A DNA stretch of 64,000 nucleotides from Malassezia japonica (GCF_029542785.1 NC_083374.1:310001-374000); one strand, 5' to 3'; positions 29,283 through 39,897 are shown, numbered from the stretch's first letter. A program made the numbers and translations. Notes: generated by a model not told the origin, from the sequence alone.

Positions 29283-30266
29283 ATGAGCGCGGAGGACCAG
29301 CGCGAGGCGCGGCGCAAGCGCATCCTCGAGCGGAGCGGCGACCGCCTGTCGCGCATTACAAACACAGGGCGCGGCGAGGGGTACGTCGGACTTGACACCA
29401 AGCCGGTGCCGGCGCCGCGCGCGGAGCCGAGCGGCCCGAGCGAGGAGAGCTCGGTGACACCGAGCCCGCTGCAGCCCACGGCCAAGCCGGACGAGGCGCT
29501 CGGCTCGTTTGCCAAGCCCGATGGCGATCCTCTTGCGGCGATGATGGCTGCGATGCAAGGCAAATCGTCGCAGGCGGGCGCGGACCCCATGGCAATGTTC
29601 CAGCAGTTCCTCGGCCAGACGGCCGGCGCCGCGGGCGATCCCCACGCGATGCCGGCGGTGCCCGAAGTGTCTGCGGCGACGCTGCGTCGCGCGGAGCGCC
29701 TCGACCGCCGCATGCGCCTGGTGCAGACGACCGTTATTCTCCTGTTTGCTTTCTACGTCGTGTTTGGCTCCATCTTTTCCCCGGCACCCGAAGGTATTGC
29801 GGGCCGCGCGCTGGACACACCAGCCATCGCTGCGTTTGCCGAGCACTCCTACCGCAAGCAGTGGGCGTCGCTCGCGCAGCAATACACGCCGATGAGCGCG
29901 TGGCTCAGCACGGACGACCCCAGCGTCTTTCCGTGGGGCGCGCTCCGTACGCCGCTCGACTATCTCCAGCCGTACATTGGCAAGGCGGCGCACCCCGCCA
30001 ACCTCCCGAGCTGGCCCATCTTTTGGGTCTTTTTTTCGCTCGAGGCGGGTCTGCAGGGCATCCGCATCGCCTTGCAGCAGCAGCTCCCTGCCGCGCCCCC
30101 GACCGGTGTCGGGAGCGTGCTGAGCATGTGGGCGCCCGGCGTCGTGCCGTACCTGGCGCCGCTGCTGTCGGTCGTGAGCCTCCTGAGCTCTCTCGTGGAC
30201 GACCTGTGTATTCTGCTCTTTGCGATCGGCCTCGGGGTACTATTTTGCCACGTTCAGAGTTCGTAG
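29283..30266 (+). CDS. GET2: Get2/CAML-like subunit of the GET insertase
   Basis: A single exon of 327 residues (MSAEDQREARRKRILERSGDRLSRITNTG...). The N-terminal arginine-rich helix REARRKRILERSGDRLSRI matches the cytosolic Get3-binding motif of Get2 and CAML. A proline-rich linker follows. Three hydrophobic segments lie in the C-terminal half (about residues 143-162, 238-258 and 295-318). Get1-Get2 forms the ER receptor and insertase for tail-anchored proteins delivered by Get3. Overall similarity in this family is low outside the N-terminal motif, so the call rests on that motif plus topology. The stop directly abuts the MDV1 stop (TAGCTA, 30264-30269). Confidence 0.75.
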   Translation: MSAEDQREARRKRILERSGDRLSRITNTGRGEGYVGLDTKPVPAPRAEPSGPSEESSVTPSPLQPTAKPDEALGSFAKPDGDPLAAMMAAMQGKSSQAGADPMAMFQQFLGQTAGAAGDPHAMPAVPEVSAATLRRAERLDRRMRLVQTTVILLFAFYVVFGSIFSPAPEGIAGRALDTPAIAAFAEHSYRKQWASLAQQYTPMSAWLSTDDPSVFPWGALRTPLDYLQPYIGKAAHPANLPSWPIFWVFFSLEAGLQGIRIALQQQLPAAPPTGVGSVLSMWAPGVVPYLAPLLSVVSLLSSLVDDLCILLFAIGLGVLFCHVQSS

Positions 30267-32419
30267 CTACAAGGACCATACTTTGATGCAGCTGTCGCGC
30301 GCGCCGGTCACTGCGTAGCGGTCCATGTACCGCAGGTGCTCGGCCGGTGCCGTGTGGCCATTGATCGAGAGCGGCGCGTGTTTTTCCGAGGTGCGGTTGT
30401 ACATCTGGGTCAGCAAGGCGACTTACATCGAGGGCGCGTGCGCCGCACGCGGTGAGCACTTTGCGCGAGTCAAACTGGAGCGCGGTCACGGGGTAGTCGT
30501 ACTGGAGCGTCTCCACGACGTTGCCCATGCGCAGGTCCCAAATGCGCACGGTCTTGTCGAGCGAGCCGGACATGAGGTGCATCTCGTCAAACTGCAGGCA
30601 GCTGATCGGCGCGGTGTGGCCGAGGAGCGTGCGGTGCGCCTGGCCGGTGCGCAGGTCCCACAGACGCACGCCGCCGTCGCCGCTGCCACTCGCCAGCGCG
30701 TATCCCCAGAACTGCACGCCGCCGACAAAGTCTTGGAACATCTCCCAGCTCCCGTCCTCGTACGGGGGCGTGGGGTAGGAAAATGGGCCGGTGAACTGGT
30801 TCGAAATGCTCCCCAGCGGGTCGATGTTCGGATCGGGCGACGGCGGCGCAAACGGATCGTCGGGGCGCAGGTCGACCATGGCGTGCGTGCTGGTGTTGGA
30901 CATGGCCCACAGGATATCCATCGTAAGCACACACTGGCCCGTCTCCAGGTCCCACTGCCGCAGCGTCTTGTCCGCCGCGCCGGTGACGAGGCACCCGTCG
31001 TCAAAGTAGAGCGCCGTGACGCCTTTCGAGTGCCCTTCGAGCGTGCGCACACACGGATCCTCGGCGTCCTCGCCGCCGGTCCCTTCCAGGCGCGCGGACA
31101 GAGCCGTCTCGTAGTCGTCGACACGCCGCAGGTCCCACAGGCGCAGCGCATGGTCGAGCGAGCCGGTGACACACAGCTCGTCCTCGACCTGGAGGCACTT
31201 GACCGTGTCCGTGTGGCCCCGCAGCCGGCCGACCTCTTCGCCGGTGCTCAGGTCCCAGACACGCATATTCTCGTCGGCAGACGCCGAGACGAGTGTGCCG
31301 TACGGCTCGGAAAAGTCGAGCGCCGTGATCGGACCCGCATGGTTCGCGAGCGTCATGAACGCCACGCCGGGAGGCAGCTCGTCGTGCTCCGACGGGAGGA
31401 ACACGGGCCCTTTTCGCCGCCGGCTGGTGCCGCGGTGCGTCGGCGGCTCCTGCGGCAGGAGTGTCGTGGCGTCGAGGCCGCGGCCGCCCGGCATCGAGCG
31501 CCTGTGCCGCTGGAGCTCGAGGAGCTCGGTGAGGCCTTGCACTGCGTAAGTACCAACACGTACGTTCGTCGTCCAGCTCGAGCTCTTCCTCCCGCACCTC
31601 GACGAGCTTGTTCTGCAGCGAGGTCTTGATGGCTTCCAGCGCGGCGATCTTGGCATCGACTTGGACAATCTCTGCGTTATACAGGTTTCGCCGGATGGTG
31701 ACGTTGCGCATCTCTTCGGTGATCTCGGCGTTTTGCTGCTCGAGCTCCTCGAGGGACAGCAGCTTCTTTTCGGCGCTCGCCATCCTTGTGACGCGCTCGC
31801 GGCGCGGCCGCCGCTCGGTCTGTGCACTGGCGATCGCACGCACGTTGCGCCGCCGCGTCTTGCCCGCGTACGCCTGGGGCACGGTCGCCTGGAAGCCACG
31901 CAGGAGCGACACGGGGACCTCGTCGCGCTCCGCGTCGAGCTCGGACGTGTCGAGCGCCGTTTCGAGGTCCGCGGTGGCGCCTTCGAGGATGCGCTGGCTC
32001 TCTTCCAGCACTCCCACATCCATCGAGGTCATGGGCTGGTTCGCCGGCGTGCGCGCGCCTTTTAGGCCGGAGAACTGCAGCAGCGACGAGCTGATCCTCG
32101 CGAGCGACCGCGCGGGGTTCTCGATCGAAAACTGCGGCGCAAGCAGCAACGTCGACCGCTTCAGTGGATACGGATCACGCGAGGCAGAGAGCTGGCCGGC
32201 CTGCAGACTCACTTTGGTCAGCGCATTGACCATCGCCGGGGTCATCAGGTGGGGCGCCATCTCGGACAGGAGCCGGCTCGGCTCGCTCGCCGCGGAGCGC
32301 GGCGCATCGATATCGTTACGGTGCGATGAGCCGGTCGAGCGGTGCATCCGCTTCACCGGACTCTCGGTCGAGCGCTGCATGCGCTTCACCGGGCTCTCGG
32401 GCGCGCTCGGCCACACCAT
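30267..32419 (-). CDS. MDV1: Mitochondrial division protein Mdv1/Caf4-type WD40 adaptor
   Basis: Three exons (31564-32419, 30427-31541, 30267-30404) with 22-nt introns at 31542-31563 and 30405-30426 encode 702 residues. The N-terminal half is helical and holds a coiled coil (about 215-285, SLEELEQQNAEITEEMRNVT...). The C-terminal half is a seven-bladed WD40 propeller (for example ALDFSEPYGTLVSASADENM, then repeated WDLRTG and GHT units). The last intron must be removed to close the propeller with SCIKVWSL. Mdv1 and Caf4 link Fis1 on the outer membrane to the dynamin Dnm1. The N-terminus carries a direct duplication of the 11-residue unit ESPVKRMQRST. The start is 40 bp from the divergent mitoribosomal gene. 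Confidence 0.88.
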
Positions 32420-32459
32420 CGCGTCCAACAAACCGTTGTGCACGTGATCTTCTTCTACG

Positions 32460-32851
32460 ATGGCTCGCGGTGCTCGGCATGCCGCGGCGCTCCGCGCGAC
32501 GCTCGCGACGCTCGAGGAGGGCGTGGCGACGCGCCGTATGCCCGCGCTCAGCGCGCTGACCTTCCGTATGCCGCGGACGTTTAACGATAAGCGCACTTGG
32601 TACGCCGCGCGACTGACGCAGGGACCTCATGCGCAAACAACTGCCGACAATCGTCTATGCGAATCCACAGGTGTCGGTGGACGTCGCGCCGCTCGGCGAG
32701 GGCGAGGCGCCGAGTATGCAGGCGCAGTTTGGTACGCCATTCCGCTAACCCAGCCAACATGCCACCGCGCACCATTGTTCTGGCCGAAAAGACCCCGACG
32801 GAAGTCGTGCAGGAGCTGCTGACGATGGGCAAGTTTGCTGGCAAGGCATAG
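32460..32851 (+). CDS. Small mitochondrial ribosomal protein with L51/S25/CI-B8 fold
   Basis: Three exons (32460-32599, 32622-32731, 32754-32851) with two 22-nt introns encode 115 residues. The spliced protein contains NDKRTWDLMRKQLPTIVYAN and PQVSVDV. This is the pattern of the thioredoxin-like L51/S25/CI-B8 domain (a hydrophobic strand, LP...YANP, then strands), shared by mS25, mL43, mL61 (Mrp49) and NDUFA2. A basic N-terminus could target it to mitochondria. Which family member it is cannot be fixed by eye; Mrp49 or mS25 are likeliest. Unspliced, the frame is open but loses the conserved RKQLPTIVYANP. Confidence 0.7.
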
Positions 32852-32881
32852 ATAGCTACCTCGGGTATGTAAAGAAAAAGT

Positions 32882-34987
32882 CTACAGAGGGATTGTGGGG
32901 AGCGCCGAACGGCCGCCGCCCAGCTCTTCGTTGCGGATGTGCTCGCGCTCCGGCTGCTCGACGCGCCAGAGCGTCGCACGCGCAACGCGGTCCTGGGCAT
33001 GGCGCAGCAGGCGGCACATCGCCTCGACGACCGTCGGCGTGTGCTGCTCATCGTGCGCCTCGCCACGCGTGGTGAGCGCCTTGACGATGCTGTCGCGGTC
33101 CAGCGACGGGACCACGCGGCGGTTCGTGCCGAGGAGCTGCTTCGCCGCTGCGCGCTTGCCGCTTGGCGAGACGCGGCGGACGGGCGTGCCGGAGCGGCTG
33201 CCGCCGCACTTAGAAAAGGCCTGGGGGGCACTGCCGCCCGTCGCCTCGGCATAGATACGGATCAGCCCCTGGGCCTCGAGGCGGTCGAGCACGTCGAGCA
33301 GCTCCGAGGTCTCGAGAGGCGATACGAACCCGGCGTCGTCATGGAGCATCGCGTGGTACGCCGTCTCGAGCTCGGCAATGCGCACGCCGCCGTCGACCGT
33401 GCTGGGGTTCAGCTGCGCGGCCGCACGCTCCTGGATCGTGACCCAGGCAAGGAGCAGGAGCTTGGCGTGCACGCCGAGCGCACGCACGCGCGCAATCTGC
33501 GCGTGCCCGGCCATGTGCGAGAGCACACGCAGGATGTGCTGGGGCTGCACGCGCACCGTGTCGCTGAGCCCTTTCGACGCCTGCTCGGCCTCGGCGAGGT
33601 CCAGCGCCTGGCGGCAGGTATCGAGCGCGCGGCGCAGGTCGCCCGACACGGCCGTGAGCTTTCGTGCGAGCAGCTCGAGGGCAGGACGCGAAAAGAGTGG
33701 CGCGTCGATGCCGAGCATGTCCATACGCCCGTGCACCACCGCGCAGACATCGGCGGCGCCCATCGGCTGGAACTGCATCTGCTCGGGCTGCACGCCGCGG
33801 CTCGAGAGCAGCGGGACAAAGCGCTCCGTCAGGTCGAGCGAGTTGGCAATGCCAATCAGGCCGACACGCGCCGACGGACGCACGCGGCTCGGCAGGCAAA
33901 AGAGCCGGTACAGCACATTTTGGTGGACACGGGTATGCAGCAGGTGGTCGAGCTCGTCGAGCACAATGATCAGCTCGTGCTGCGCCCGGCGCTCGAGCTC
34001 CGCCTCGAGGATCTCGAGATCACGCCCGGCATCGTCGCTGCGGGGCACGCCCAGCACCGCCAGGATCTCGGAAGCGACCTGGTGGGGGTGCGACAGGCCG
34101 ACACAGTTGATCAGCGCAGTCTGGACCTGCGCACCGGCACGCTCGGCCAGCACCGAGCGCACGAGCGCCGTTTTGCCGGTGCCCGGCATGCCGGAAATGT
34201 ACAGGCATCCCGACGTCGCTGGAGCGTCCGCACGCAGCCACCCATCGAGAAAGGTATGCAGGATGCTGCGCTCGCGCTCGCGGCCCACCAACGGCGCCTC
34301 GGCACCGTCGCGGAGCAGCGCACGAGCCTGAGCATAGAGGGAAGGGGTATTCTTGGTCGGCGTCGTGGCCGGTGTCGTGGCCGCGCTGCTCGCGCTTCCG
34401 AGGTCAAAGAGCGTGGAATGGGCCGTCTCAGATGAGCTGGGCGTCGTGGAAAAATCGGCGTGGCGCACACGCGACGGCGTGCGCGGCGGCGTAGGCAGCG
34501 ACACGGCCGCTTGGGGCTCATCCTTTTCCTCGTCCCGCGCCGCCTCGTCCTGCGTCTCTTCCTCCTCGTCCGTTTCACGCGCACGCGCCCGCGTCCGCAT
34601 CGCAATCGCACTGCCAAACGCCCGGCCGGCGCGGCGCACCTGCGCCTCTTCGCGGAGTACGCCCGGGGTGACGGAGCGCACCGGTGCAATATTTTCCTTG
34701 TTGTCGTCGACGCGGCGGCGCGTCCGCGGCGGCGCACCCGCACACCCGCCGAGGCGCGCAGACGTACGCCTCGGCGGGCGCTCGTCCTCGTCGCTGTCCG
34801 ACGGGCACGTATGCTTCAGCCGCTGCGCCGGCCGTGCCGGCGGCTCGGGACCGCTTTTCTGGCGCTCTTCCTCGCGCGCCGCAGCGCGCGTGCGTGGCCG
34901 CGCGCCTCCCATCTTGTCCGAGCTTGCCGTGGTGCTGGGGAGCACCTGTGTCGCACCGAGCGGAGCACGGCTCTGTGCTACGGTCAT
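32882..34987 (-). CDS. CDC6: Replication initiation ATPase Cdc6/Cdc18
   Basis: A single exon; I use the ATG at 34987 (MTVAQSRAPLG, 701 residues), while an in-frame ATG at 35053 would add 22. The N-terminal third is disordered and regulatory. It has several Ser/Thr-Pro sites (PTPPRTPSR, SVTPGV), a KEN sequence (DDNKENIAP) and basic stretches, fitting CDK and APC control. The AAA+ domain shows Walker A GMPGTGKTALV, Walker B IIVLDELDHL, sensor 1 VGLIGIANSLDLTERF and sensor 2 SGDLRRALDTCRQALDLAE. A C-terminal winged helix follows. Cdc6 loads MCM2-7 with ORC and Cdt1. Orc1 is excluded because there is no BAH domain. Two ACGCGT sites lie upstream. Confidence 0.92.
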   Translation of the reverse strand: MTVAQSRAPLGATQVLPSTTASSDKMGGARPRTRAAAREEERQKSGPEPPARPAQRLKHTCPSDSDEDERPPRRTSARLGGCAGAPPRTRRRVDDNKENIAPVRSVTPGVLREEAQVRRAGRAFGSAIAMRTRARARETDEEEETQDEAARDEEKDEPQAAVSLPTPPRTPSRVRHADFSTTPSSSETAHSTLFDLGSASSAATTPATTPTKNTPSLYAQARALLRDGAEAPLVGRERERSILHTFLDGWLRADAPATSGCLYISGMPGTGKTALVRSVLAERAGAQVQTALINCVGLSHPHQVASEILAVLGVPRSDDAGRDLEILEAELERRAQHELIIVLDELDHLLHTRVHQNVLYRLFCLPSRVRPSARVGLIGIANSLDLTERFVPLLSSRGVQPEQMQFQPMGAADVCAVVHGRMDMLGIDAPLFSRPALELLARKLTAVSGDLRRALDTCRQALDLAEAEQASKGLSDTVRVQPQHILRVLSHMAGHAQIARVRALGVHAKLLLLAWVTIQERAAAQLNPSTVDGGVRIAELETAYHAMLHDDAGFVSPLETSELLDVLDRLEAQGLIRIYAEATGGSAPQAFSKCGGSRSGTPVRRVSPSGKRAAAKQLLGTNRRVVPSLDRDSIVKALTTRGEAHDEQHTPTVVEAMCRLLRHAQDRVARATLWRVEQPEREHIRNEELGGGRSALPTIPL

Positions 34988-35285
34988 AGTGGACAGGGGC
35001 AAGCAATTCCACGGAAGCCTTTTCGCGCTCCCGCACGCGCAATGCAAGCCCATTTACGCGCTACGGCGCGCCATGCGGCAGATTCCAGTGATGCGTCATG
35101 CAGACGCGTCCGACAGGACAAGTCACGACGCGTCACGCATCAACCACGTGGGACATGCCTCGGTATGCGTTGCCAGTAAGGTGTTCGGCCGAGGAATGCG
35201 CGGCGCGCCCTGCGCGGTGCAGTGTGCCCCGTGCGTCGCCGAGGGGCCAGGGGGGCGGAGGCACGCCAGGGGTTGCAGGCTAGCG
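34988..35285. promoter_or_regulatory. CDC6 upstream region with two MCB (ACGCGT) sites
   Basis: This 298-bp gap lies between the CDC6 start and the AIR-protein stop. It holds ACGCGT at 35104-35109 and 35128-35133, and a CACGTG at 35145-35150. In fission yeast the cdc18 promoter is a classical MBF target through ACGCGT boxes, and the paired arrangement here fits that. I see no ORF with coding character in it. Confidence 0.5.
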
Positions 35286-36658
35286 CTACGAATAGCCCCC
35301 ACGGTACTGGGGCCGAAAGGGGCTCGGGGCATCCTGGTCGCGGCGGTGGCCCTTGCCGCGCCGCACGCGCCGGGGGGGCGGCGAGCTCGAGCGGGGACGG
35401 CTCGCGCTCCGCCCGGGCGGCTTGCCCCGGCCGGGCGTGGGGGGCCGGCGTGGATCGCGGCCCCGCGGCGTGTCGGGGCGGCGAGGTGAGTCGTAGGTCC
35501 GGCCACGGGCGGGGGAATCATAGTCCACAGGAGGGCGCCGTAGGGCCTGGCGGCGTGCAAACCAGTCGGAGTCGTCATCACGCTCCATATCTTCCAGGAG
35601 CGAGGGGCGAGGAAGGAATGCGCCGTCGCTTCGCCGCCGCCGTGCGGGGGGCACCGCGACGGGCGTGCCGCGTACCGGTAAGTCCTTGCGGGGCTTGCTA
35701 AAGGGGCCCGACGACGCGAGCGCCTCGCTAAATGGCGAGGGATCGCCGGTCGGGCGCGTCGGATTCGTGCGGCGCAGGAAACAGTCGTCGCCCCAGTGGT
35801 GCCCGGACGCGGCGCAGTTGTAGCACCACTTTAGTGACGGGTCCCACTCGGGCGGCGGCGCATCGTCGTCGGATGCGTCCGAGTCGCTCTCGTCGCTCGG
35901 GCCGCTCTCGTCGCTCGGCTCGACCAGCGCCGCGGCCCAGCCTGCGCGGTTCTTTTCGCGGCGCTGCGTGCGCTCGGCCTTGCGTTCGGCGCGGCGCTCG
36001 AGGTGTCGTGCGCGCTTCGCCCGCCGGTGCTCGTACTCTTCCGGCGTGTTGTATGCGTAGATGCGCCAGAGCGTGGGACAGCTCGTCTCGGGATGCGACA
36101 TGCTGCCGCAGCGGTCGCAGATGCGGCTGCGGCCTGCGGTACGGGGCTGGGGACAGTCCTGTGTGAGCCGCACGACGTACCTTGCTGCGGTGCCCGACAC
36201 CGCCGCACCGGAAACAGCTCGTGCCAAGGGGGCAGTCGCGTGTCGCGTGTTCATCCACTGCGCCACACGCAAGACACTACGTTAGTCGCTCGACGTACCT
36301 GTTGGTAGGGACACCGTTTCTTGTCGTGGCCAGCTTCGCCACACACCGGGCACACGCCTTTTTGGCGGCGGTCGTCCGCCGCCTCCGCCTCGTAGTATCG
36401 CGACCCGGGCGCAGCATCAAGCTGCTCATAGTCTCCGTCTGCCGTCGGCTCCGCCGGCGTAGGCTCGGGCTCGTCCGCGACAATCGCGACGTGCTCCGGC
36501 AGCTGCAGGCCGCTAGTCTCGGTGGGCTCGGGCGGCGCCTCCGCTTCAAGCTCGGGGATATCTGCACTACCCGTGTCTAGCACAAAGCTCGAATCGCCCG
36601 CATCCTCTTCCGCGCTCTGCGTACCACGCGACGCTCGACGCGCCTTTTTTCGCGCCAT
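35286..36658 (-). CDS. Air1/Air2-type CCHC zinc-knuckle protein (TRAMP complex)
   Basis: Three exons (36299-36658, 36181-36276, 35286-36158) with 22-nt introns at 36277-36298 and 36159-36180 encode 442 residues. The 96-nt middle exon carries one complete knuckle and most of the next, so exact splicing is proven by cysteine spacing. Five knuckles appear in order: CPVCGEAGHDKKRC, CLACGAVDEHATRDC, CFRCGGVGHRSKDC, CDRCGSMSHPETSC and CYNCAASGHHWGDDC. The tryptophan motif LWRIYAY between knuckles 4 and 5 corresponds to the IWRxY contact with Trf4/5 known in Air proteins. The C-terminus is Arg/Ser/Pro-rich. TRAMP adenylates nuclear RNAs for exosome decay. A CACGTG lies just before the start (36692-36697). 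Confidence 0.88.
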
Positions 36659-36699
36659 GCGGTCTAAAAAGTGAACGACGTCCTCCACCGCCACGTGGT

Positions 36700-37780
36700 C
36701 TATCGAGGCACCCGGAGCACACCGTCGTGCATGTCGTAGCGGATGCGAAAGGTGTCGCGCGCGGCGGCCAGCACGCGCATGTCGAGTGTGTGGTACAGCA
36801 ACGTCTCGTTTTCATGCTCGACGCGCGCGGCGCAGCCGAGCAGGGGCGCGTTGCAGCTCGAGAGGCCAAGCCCGATCGGGCCCGATGCGTTCGGCGGCGG
36901 GCCGGCCGCGTTGCACATCAGCACATAGCACTCGTTCTCCATGGCACGGCACACGGTAATCGCGTCTGGGTAAGAAATGGGACGTACTTAGGCATGCAGA
37001 TTCACATTTCGGGTTCCATGCGAGCGCCTCGGGGCCGGAATCGTCGGCAAACCAGCACGTCGGCGCAAAGACGACGTCGGGGCCGATCCACTGCCCGGGC
37101 CTGTCGAGGTCGACGTACTCGGTCACCTCGCTCGGCGGCGCGGTCATACGCCGAAAGGCTTCCGGGAACATTAGGTCCCAGCACATGACCATCGACGCGC
37201 GCACCGAAAAACCACGCGCCGTCTCAAAGACAAAGAGCGACGGCTGCTCGTCCATCGGGTGACTATCGTCCGTCGCAGCCGTAAGCACGGGGCGCTCGGC
37301 ATGCCACAGATTGCGCTTGGTATATATGCCGCATACTGTGCCGGTGCGGTCCAGAAAGTAGGTCGTATTGTACAGTCCACGCGCCGGCTCCTCGGCAGTG
37401 CCAAAAGCACGGTGCTGCACCGCCGAGCCGGTCACGATCGCGATGTTGTTCTCTTTTGCAATGTCCGCCACCTCGCTCACCCACGGTGCGACATCGTGGC
37501 CTTCCAGCGCCGCACACTTTCGCACACTGTGCCACGCGCCGTGCGTCGCGCCGGTGAGAAAGTACTCGGGGAAGACGATAACATCGGCCCCGTGCACTGC
37601 AGCCTCTTTGGTCAGCGCAGCGAGCTTGGGCAGCACATCGCCAATCACGCCTTCCGTCGAGGTGTTGGGGTAGACCTGCGCAAGCACAACGTGCAGGCGG
37701 CAACGCTCCTCCTCCGCCCCGGCGCCGTGCACAAACGCGCCTTGCACTGGAATGGACATTGTGGAGGCGGCCGTGCGCAT
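36700..37780 (-). CDS. Carbon-nitrogen hydrolase, nitrilase superfamily
   Basis: Two exons (36988-37780, 36700-36965) with a 22-nt intron (36966-36987) encode 352 residues. The catalytic triad is visible: Glu in VIVFPEYFLTG, Lys in YTKRNLWHAERP and Cys in SMVMCWDLMFPEAFR. The intron falls between the Cys motif and the C-terminal strand CRAMENECYVLMCNAAG, which is a conserved nitrilase element. Substrate cannot be told. The branch could be an aliphatic nitrilase, an amidase or a Nit-like omega-amidase; the MVMCWDLMFPEAFR block and length suit a fungal amidase-like branch. The stop lies 41 bp upstream of the AIR-type gene start, and the start is 26 bp from the divergent F-box-like gene. Confidence 0.85.
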
Positions 37781-37806
37781 CGGGATCGGGTCTGACCACC
37801 GTGGGG

Positions 37807-39897
37807 ATGGCGCGCGCGGCGCTCCCAGAGGAGCTCAAGGAGTCGATTCTGGTGTATGCATGTTCACTACCACGTAATTCGCAAACCGAGGTCAAAGAAT
37901 ACCATGTGCGCAATACACGCGTGTCAGACCTGCTTGGGAATGTAGAGGCGGTCGTGCCAGGCACGCTCTCCACGCTCCTCTTCCCCGCACCGACGCGCAC
38001 CGAGCTGGAGCAGGAGGAGCGGGTGGAACTCGATACAGAGATGGTGACGCAGGTCATGCAGCTTAGCCAGAAGCACTATACGCTGGGCGCACAGCTCCTG
38101 TACCGTGCGCCGGTCCTGCAGCGGCCGTCACAACTGATGCAGCTTGCCCGGACGCTGTCCAGCCGACCCGTGCTGGGGCGCATGGTGCGCCACCTGTATG
38201 TGGGGACGACTACGCCACGGACAGAGCTGCCCATGTCCTTCTTTCAGGGGGGTCTCGCGAGCTACGAACGCGGCCTCTCGCTGGCCCCCGAGTTTCGCGG
38301 CGTCGGCGGACGCAACGCGCACCCGTGCGAGCCGAACGGGTCGCTGCTGCCGCACGTCACAGAGCACGACATGGCCGAAGTGTGCGCCTTGTTCGTGGGG
38401 CCGCCCGGCGCACGGGGGTTTGATATCTACCGACCTGGATTTGACCGCGACGACGAGTGGATCGGCAAAGGGGCATGGGTACTCCGCCTGCACGAGGCGC
38501 GGTGCCTCCTGCACTGGGCACGCGCCCTGGCGTACCAGGCGCGCCTGGAAGAGGCTACAAAGACGACGAATCTGGACGAGTTTTACGGCACGCTCCGAAA
38601 AGAGGCAGAGGACGCAAGTGTAAACCTCGCAGCGTTTCTCGAGGGCCAGGAGCCCAGCGAGGCGTACGACCTCCTGCAGCGCCGGACAGGTACAAGACAC
38701 GACCCACTGGACTGGGACGATACTGCAGCGACACCGGCCCCCATTCCGGACGCACTGCCAGTCGACCAACACGAAAGCTTGGTCGCCCTGCAGTGGCGCA
38801 TCCTCGCTGAGTGGCCACAGGAATGGATGGCACAGCTCCCGCGCTGGCTCTGTGTTCTCCTTGCCCAGGCCATTGCGCATGGACAGTGGGCTGGCCGCAC
38901 GTGTACGCCCGCGGAAAGAAAAGCGATCCTCGGCGATACGTACAGGACCGACGCGCGTCTTGTGCACGCGCGGCAGTGCGGCGCGTCGTTCTTTACCGCG
39001 CGTGACCGCTTTGATGATCCGTGCTTGTACGCACGGTCAGGCGTCATGCACTTCCTGGTCGGCAACGAGCTCGGGAATCCTGCGCAGGCGCAGCAGGCGC
39101 AGCGCGACACGACCGATTTTTGGGCGCAGCCCGGGCAGTCGCTCGACGGCGATCCTATTCCCCCGACGATCGACCAAATGGTCCTGGCGTCATTTGCGCC
39201 GCGCCCGCTGGGCCTGGCGCCTAGCCTGCTGAGTATCCCGGGTAAGGAGCCTCGGCACACCGATATCCCGCTACCGAGCGCCGAGCCTACTCTGCCGCCG
39301 ACGCTCGGCGGGCTGATTGCAACGGTGCAGTCTGTCCTAAGTCTAACACCCAACCTCGAGTCGCTTGGCCTCTCGGGTGTGCTGGAGCGCGTCGTGGCCG
39401 GCCAGCGCTGCGCCATGTCGCTCCCCCATCTCGACCGCGTCTACCTCGGCCCACCGCCGCCGTACTGGGCGCATCCCTTGCTCTTTGGCGATGCGCACCA
39501 CCCTGCTTTTGCCTATACGCGCCACATTTCCATTACAGGATGTCTCTTATTCCAAGACGAGGCCGCGTCGCTGGCCGGCGCGTTTGGCGCACTACCCAAC
39601 CTCGAATCGGTGACCTGGTCCATGTTCCACAGCACGTGGGAGGAAGGCGCACACAGCGTGATTGCCGCCCTGTCCACCATGCTTGCCCCGTCGCGGTCAC
39701 AGTACAAATTTCCTGGGCGCTGCGGCGTAGGGGAGTTGACCGTGGTCCTGCACGCGGTAGACTACGAGGCAGTGCGCACGAATGCACCGGCGCACTTGCT
39801 CGAGCATCCCCGGCTGCGGCTGCGCTGCGCGCCAAAAGAGTACATCGGCCAAAACCACGCTATCTTTACAGAGTGGGCTACAGAGGTATATACGTAG
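37807..39897 (+). CDS. Unknown protein with F-box-like N-terminus
   Basis: A single exon of 696 residues. The N-terminus LPEELKESILVYACSLPRN has the shape of an F-box helix. The C-terminal part contains leucine-spaced segments (LSLTPNLESLGLSGVLERVV, LPHLDRVYLGPP, FGALPNLESVTW) that look like degenerate leucine-rich repeats. F-box plus LRR architecture would make it a substrate receptor of an SCF ubiquitin ligase, but the F-box match is weak and I would not assign a target. No membrane segment or signal peptide is visible. The stop abuts the next gene's stop on the other strand (TAGCTA, 39895-39900). Confidence 0.6.
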   Translation: MARAALPEELKESILVYACSLPRNSQTEVKEYHVRNTRVSDLLGNVEAVVPGTLSTLLFPAPTRTELEQEERVELDTEMVTQVMQLSQKHYTLGAQLLYRAPVLQRPSQLMQLARTLSSRPVLGRMVRHLYVGTTTPRTELPMSFFQGGLASYERGLSLAPEFRGVGGRNAHPCEPNGSLLPHVTEHDMAEVCALFVGPPGARGFDIYRPGFDRDDEWIGKGAWVLRLHEARCLLHWARALAYQARLEEATKTTNLDEFYGTLRKEAEDASVNLAAFLEGQEPSEAYDLLQRRTGTRHDPLDWDDTAATPAPIPDALPVDQHESLVALQWRILAEWPQEWMAQLPRWLCVLLAQAIAHGQWAGRTCTPAERKAILGDTYRTDARLVHARQCGASFFTARDRFDDPCLYARSGVMHFLVGNELGNPAQAQQAQRDTTDFWAQPGQSLDGDPIPPTIDQMVLASFAPRPLGLAPSLLSIPGKEPRHTDIPLPSAEPTLPPTLGGLIATVQSVLSLTPNLESLGLSGVLERVVAGQRCAMSLPHLDRVYLGPPPPYWAHPLLFGDAHHPAFAYTRHISITGCLLFQDEAASLAGAFGALPNLESVTWSMFHSTWEEGAHSVIAALSTMLAPSRSQYKFPGRCGVGELTVVLHAVDYEAVRTNAPAHLLEHPRLRLRCAPKEYIGQNHAIFTEWATEVYT

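Noticed and set aside
36260..36298. A 39-nt first intron in the AIR-type gene, ending at the later CAG
   Set aside because: It would delete the first two cysteines of the second zinc knuckle; the 22-nt intron keeps all five knuckles.
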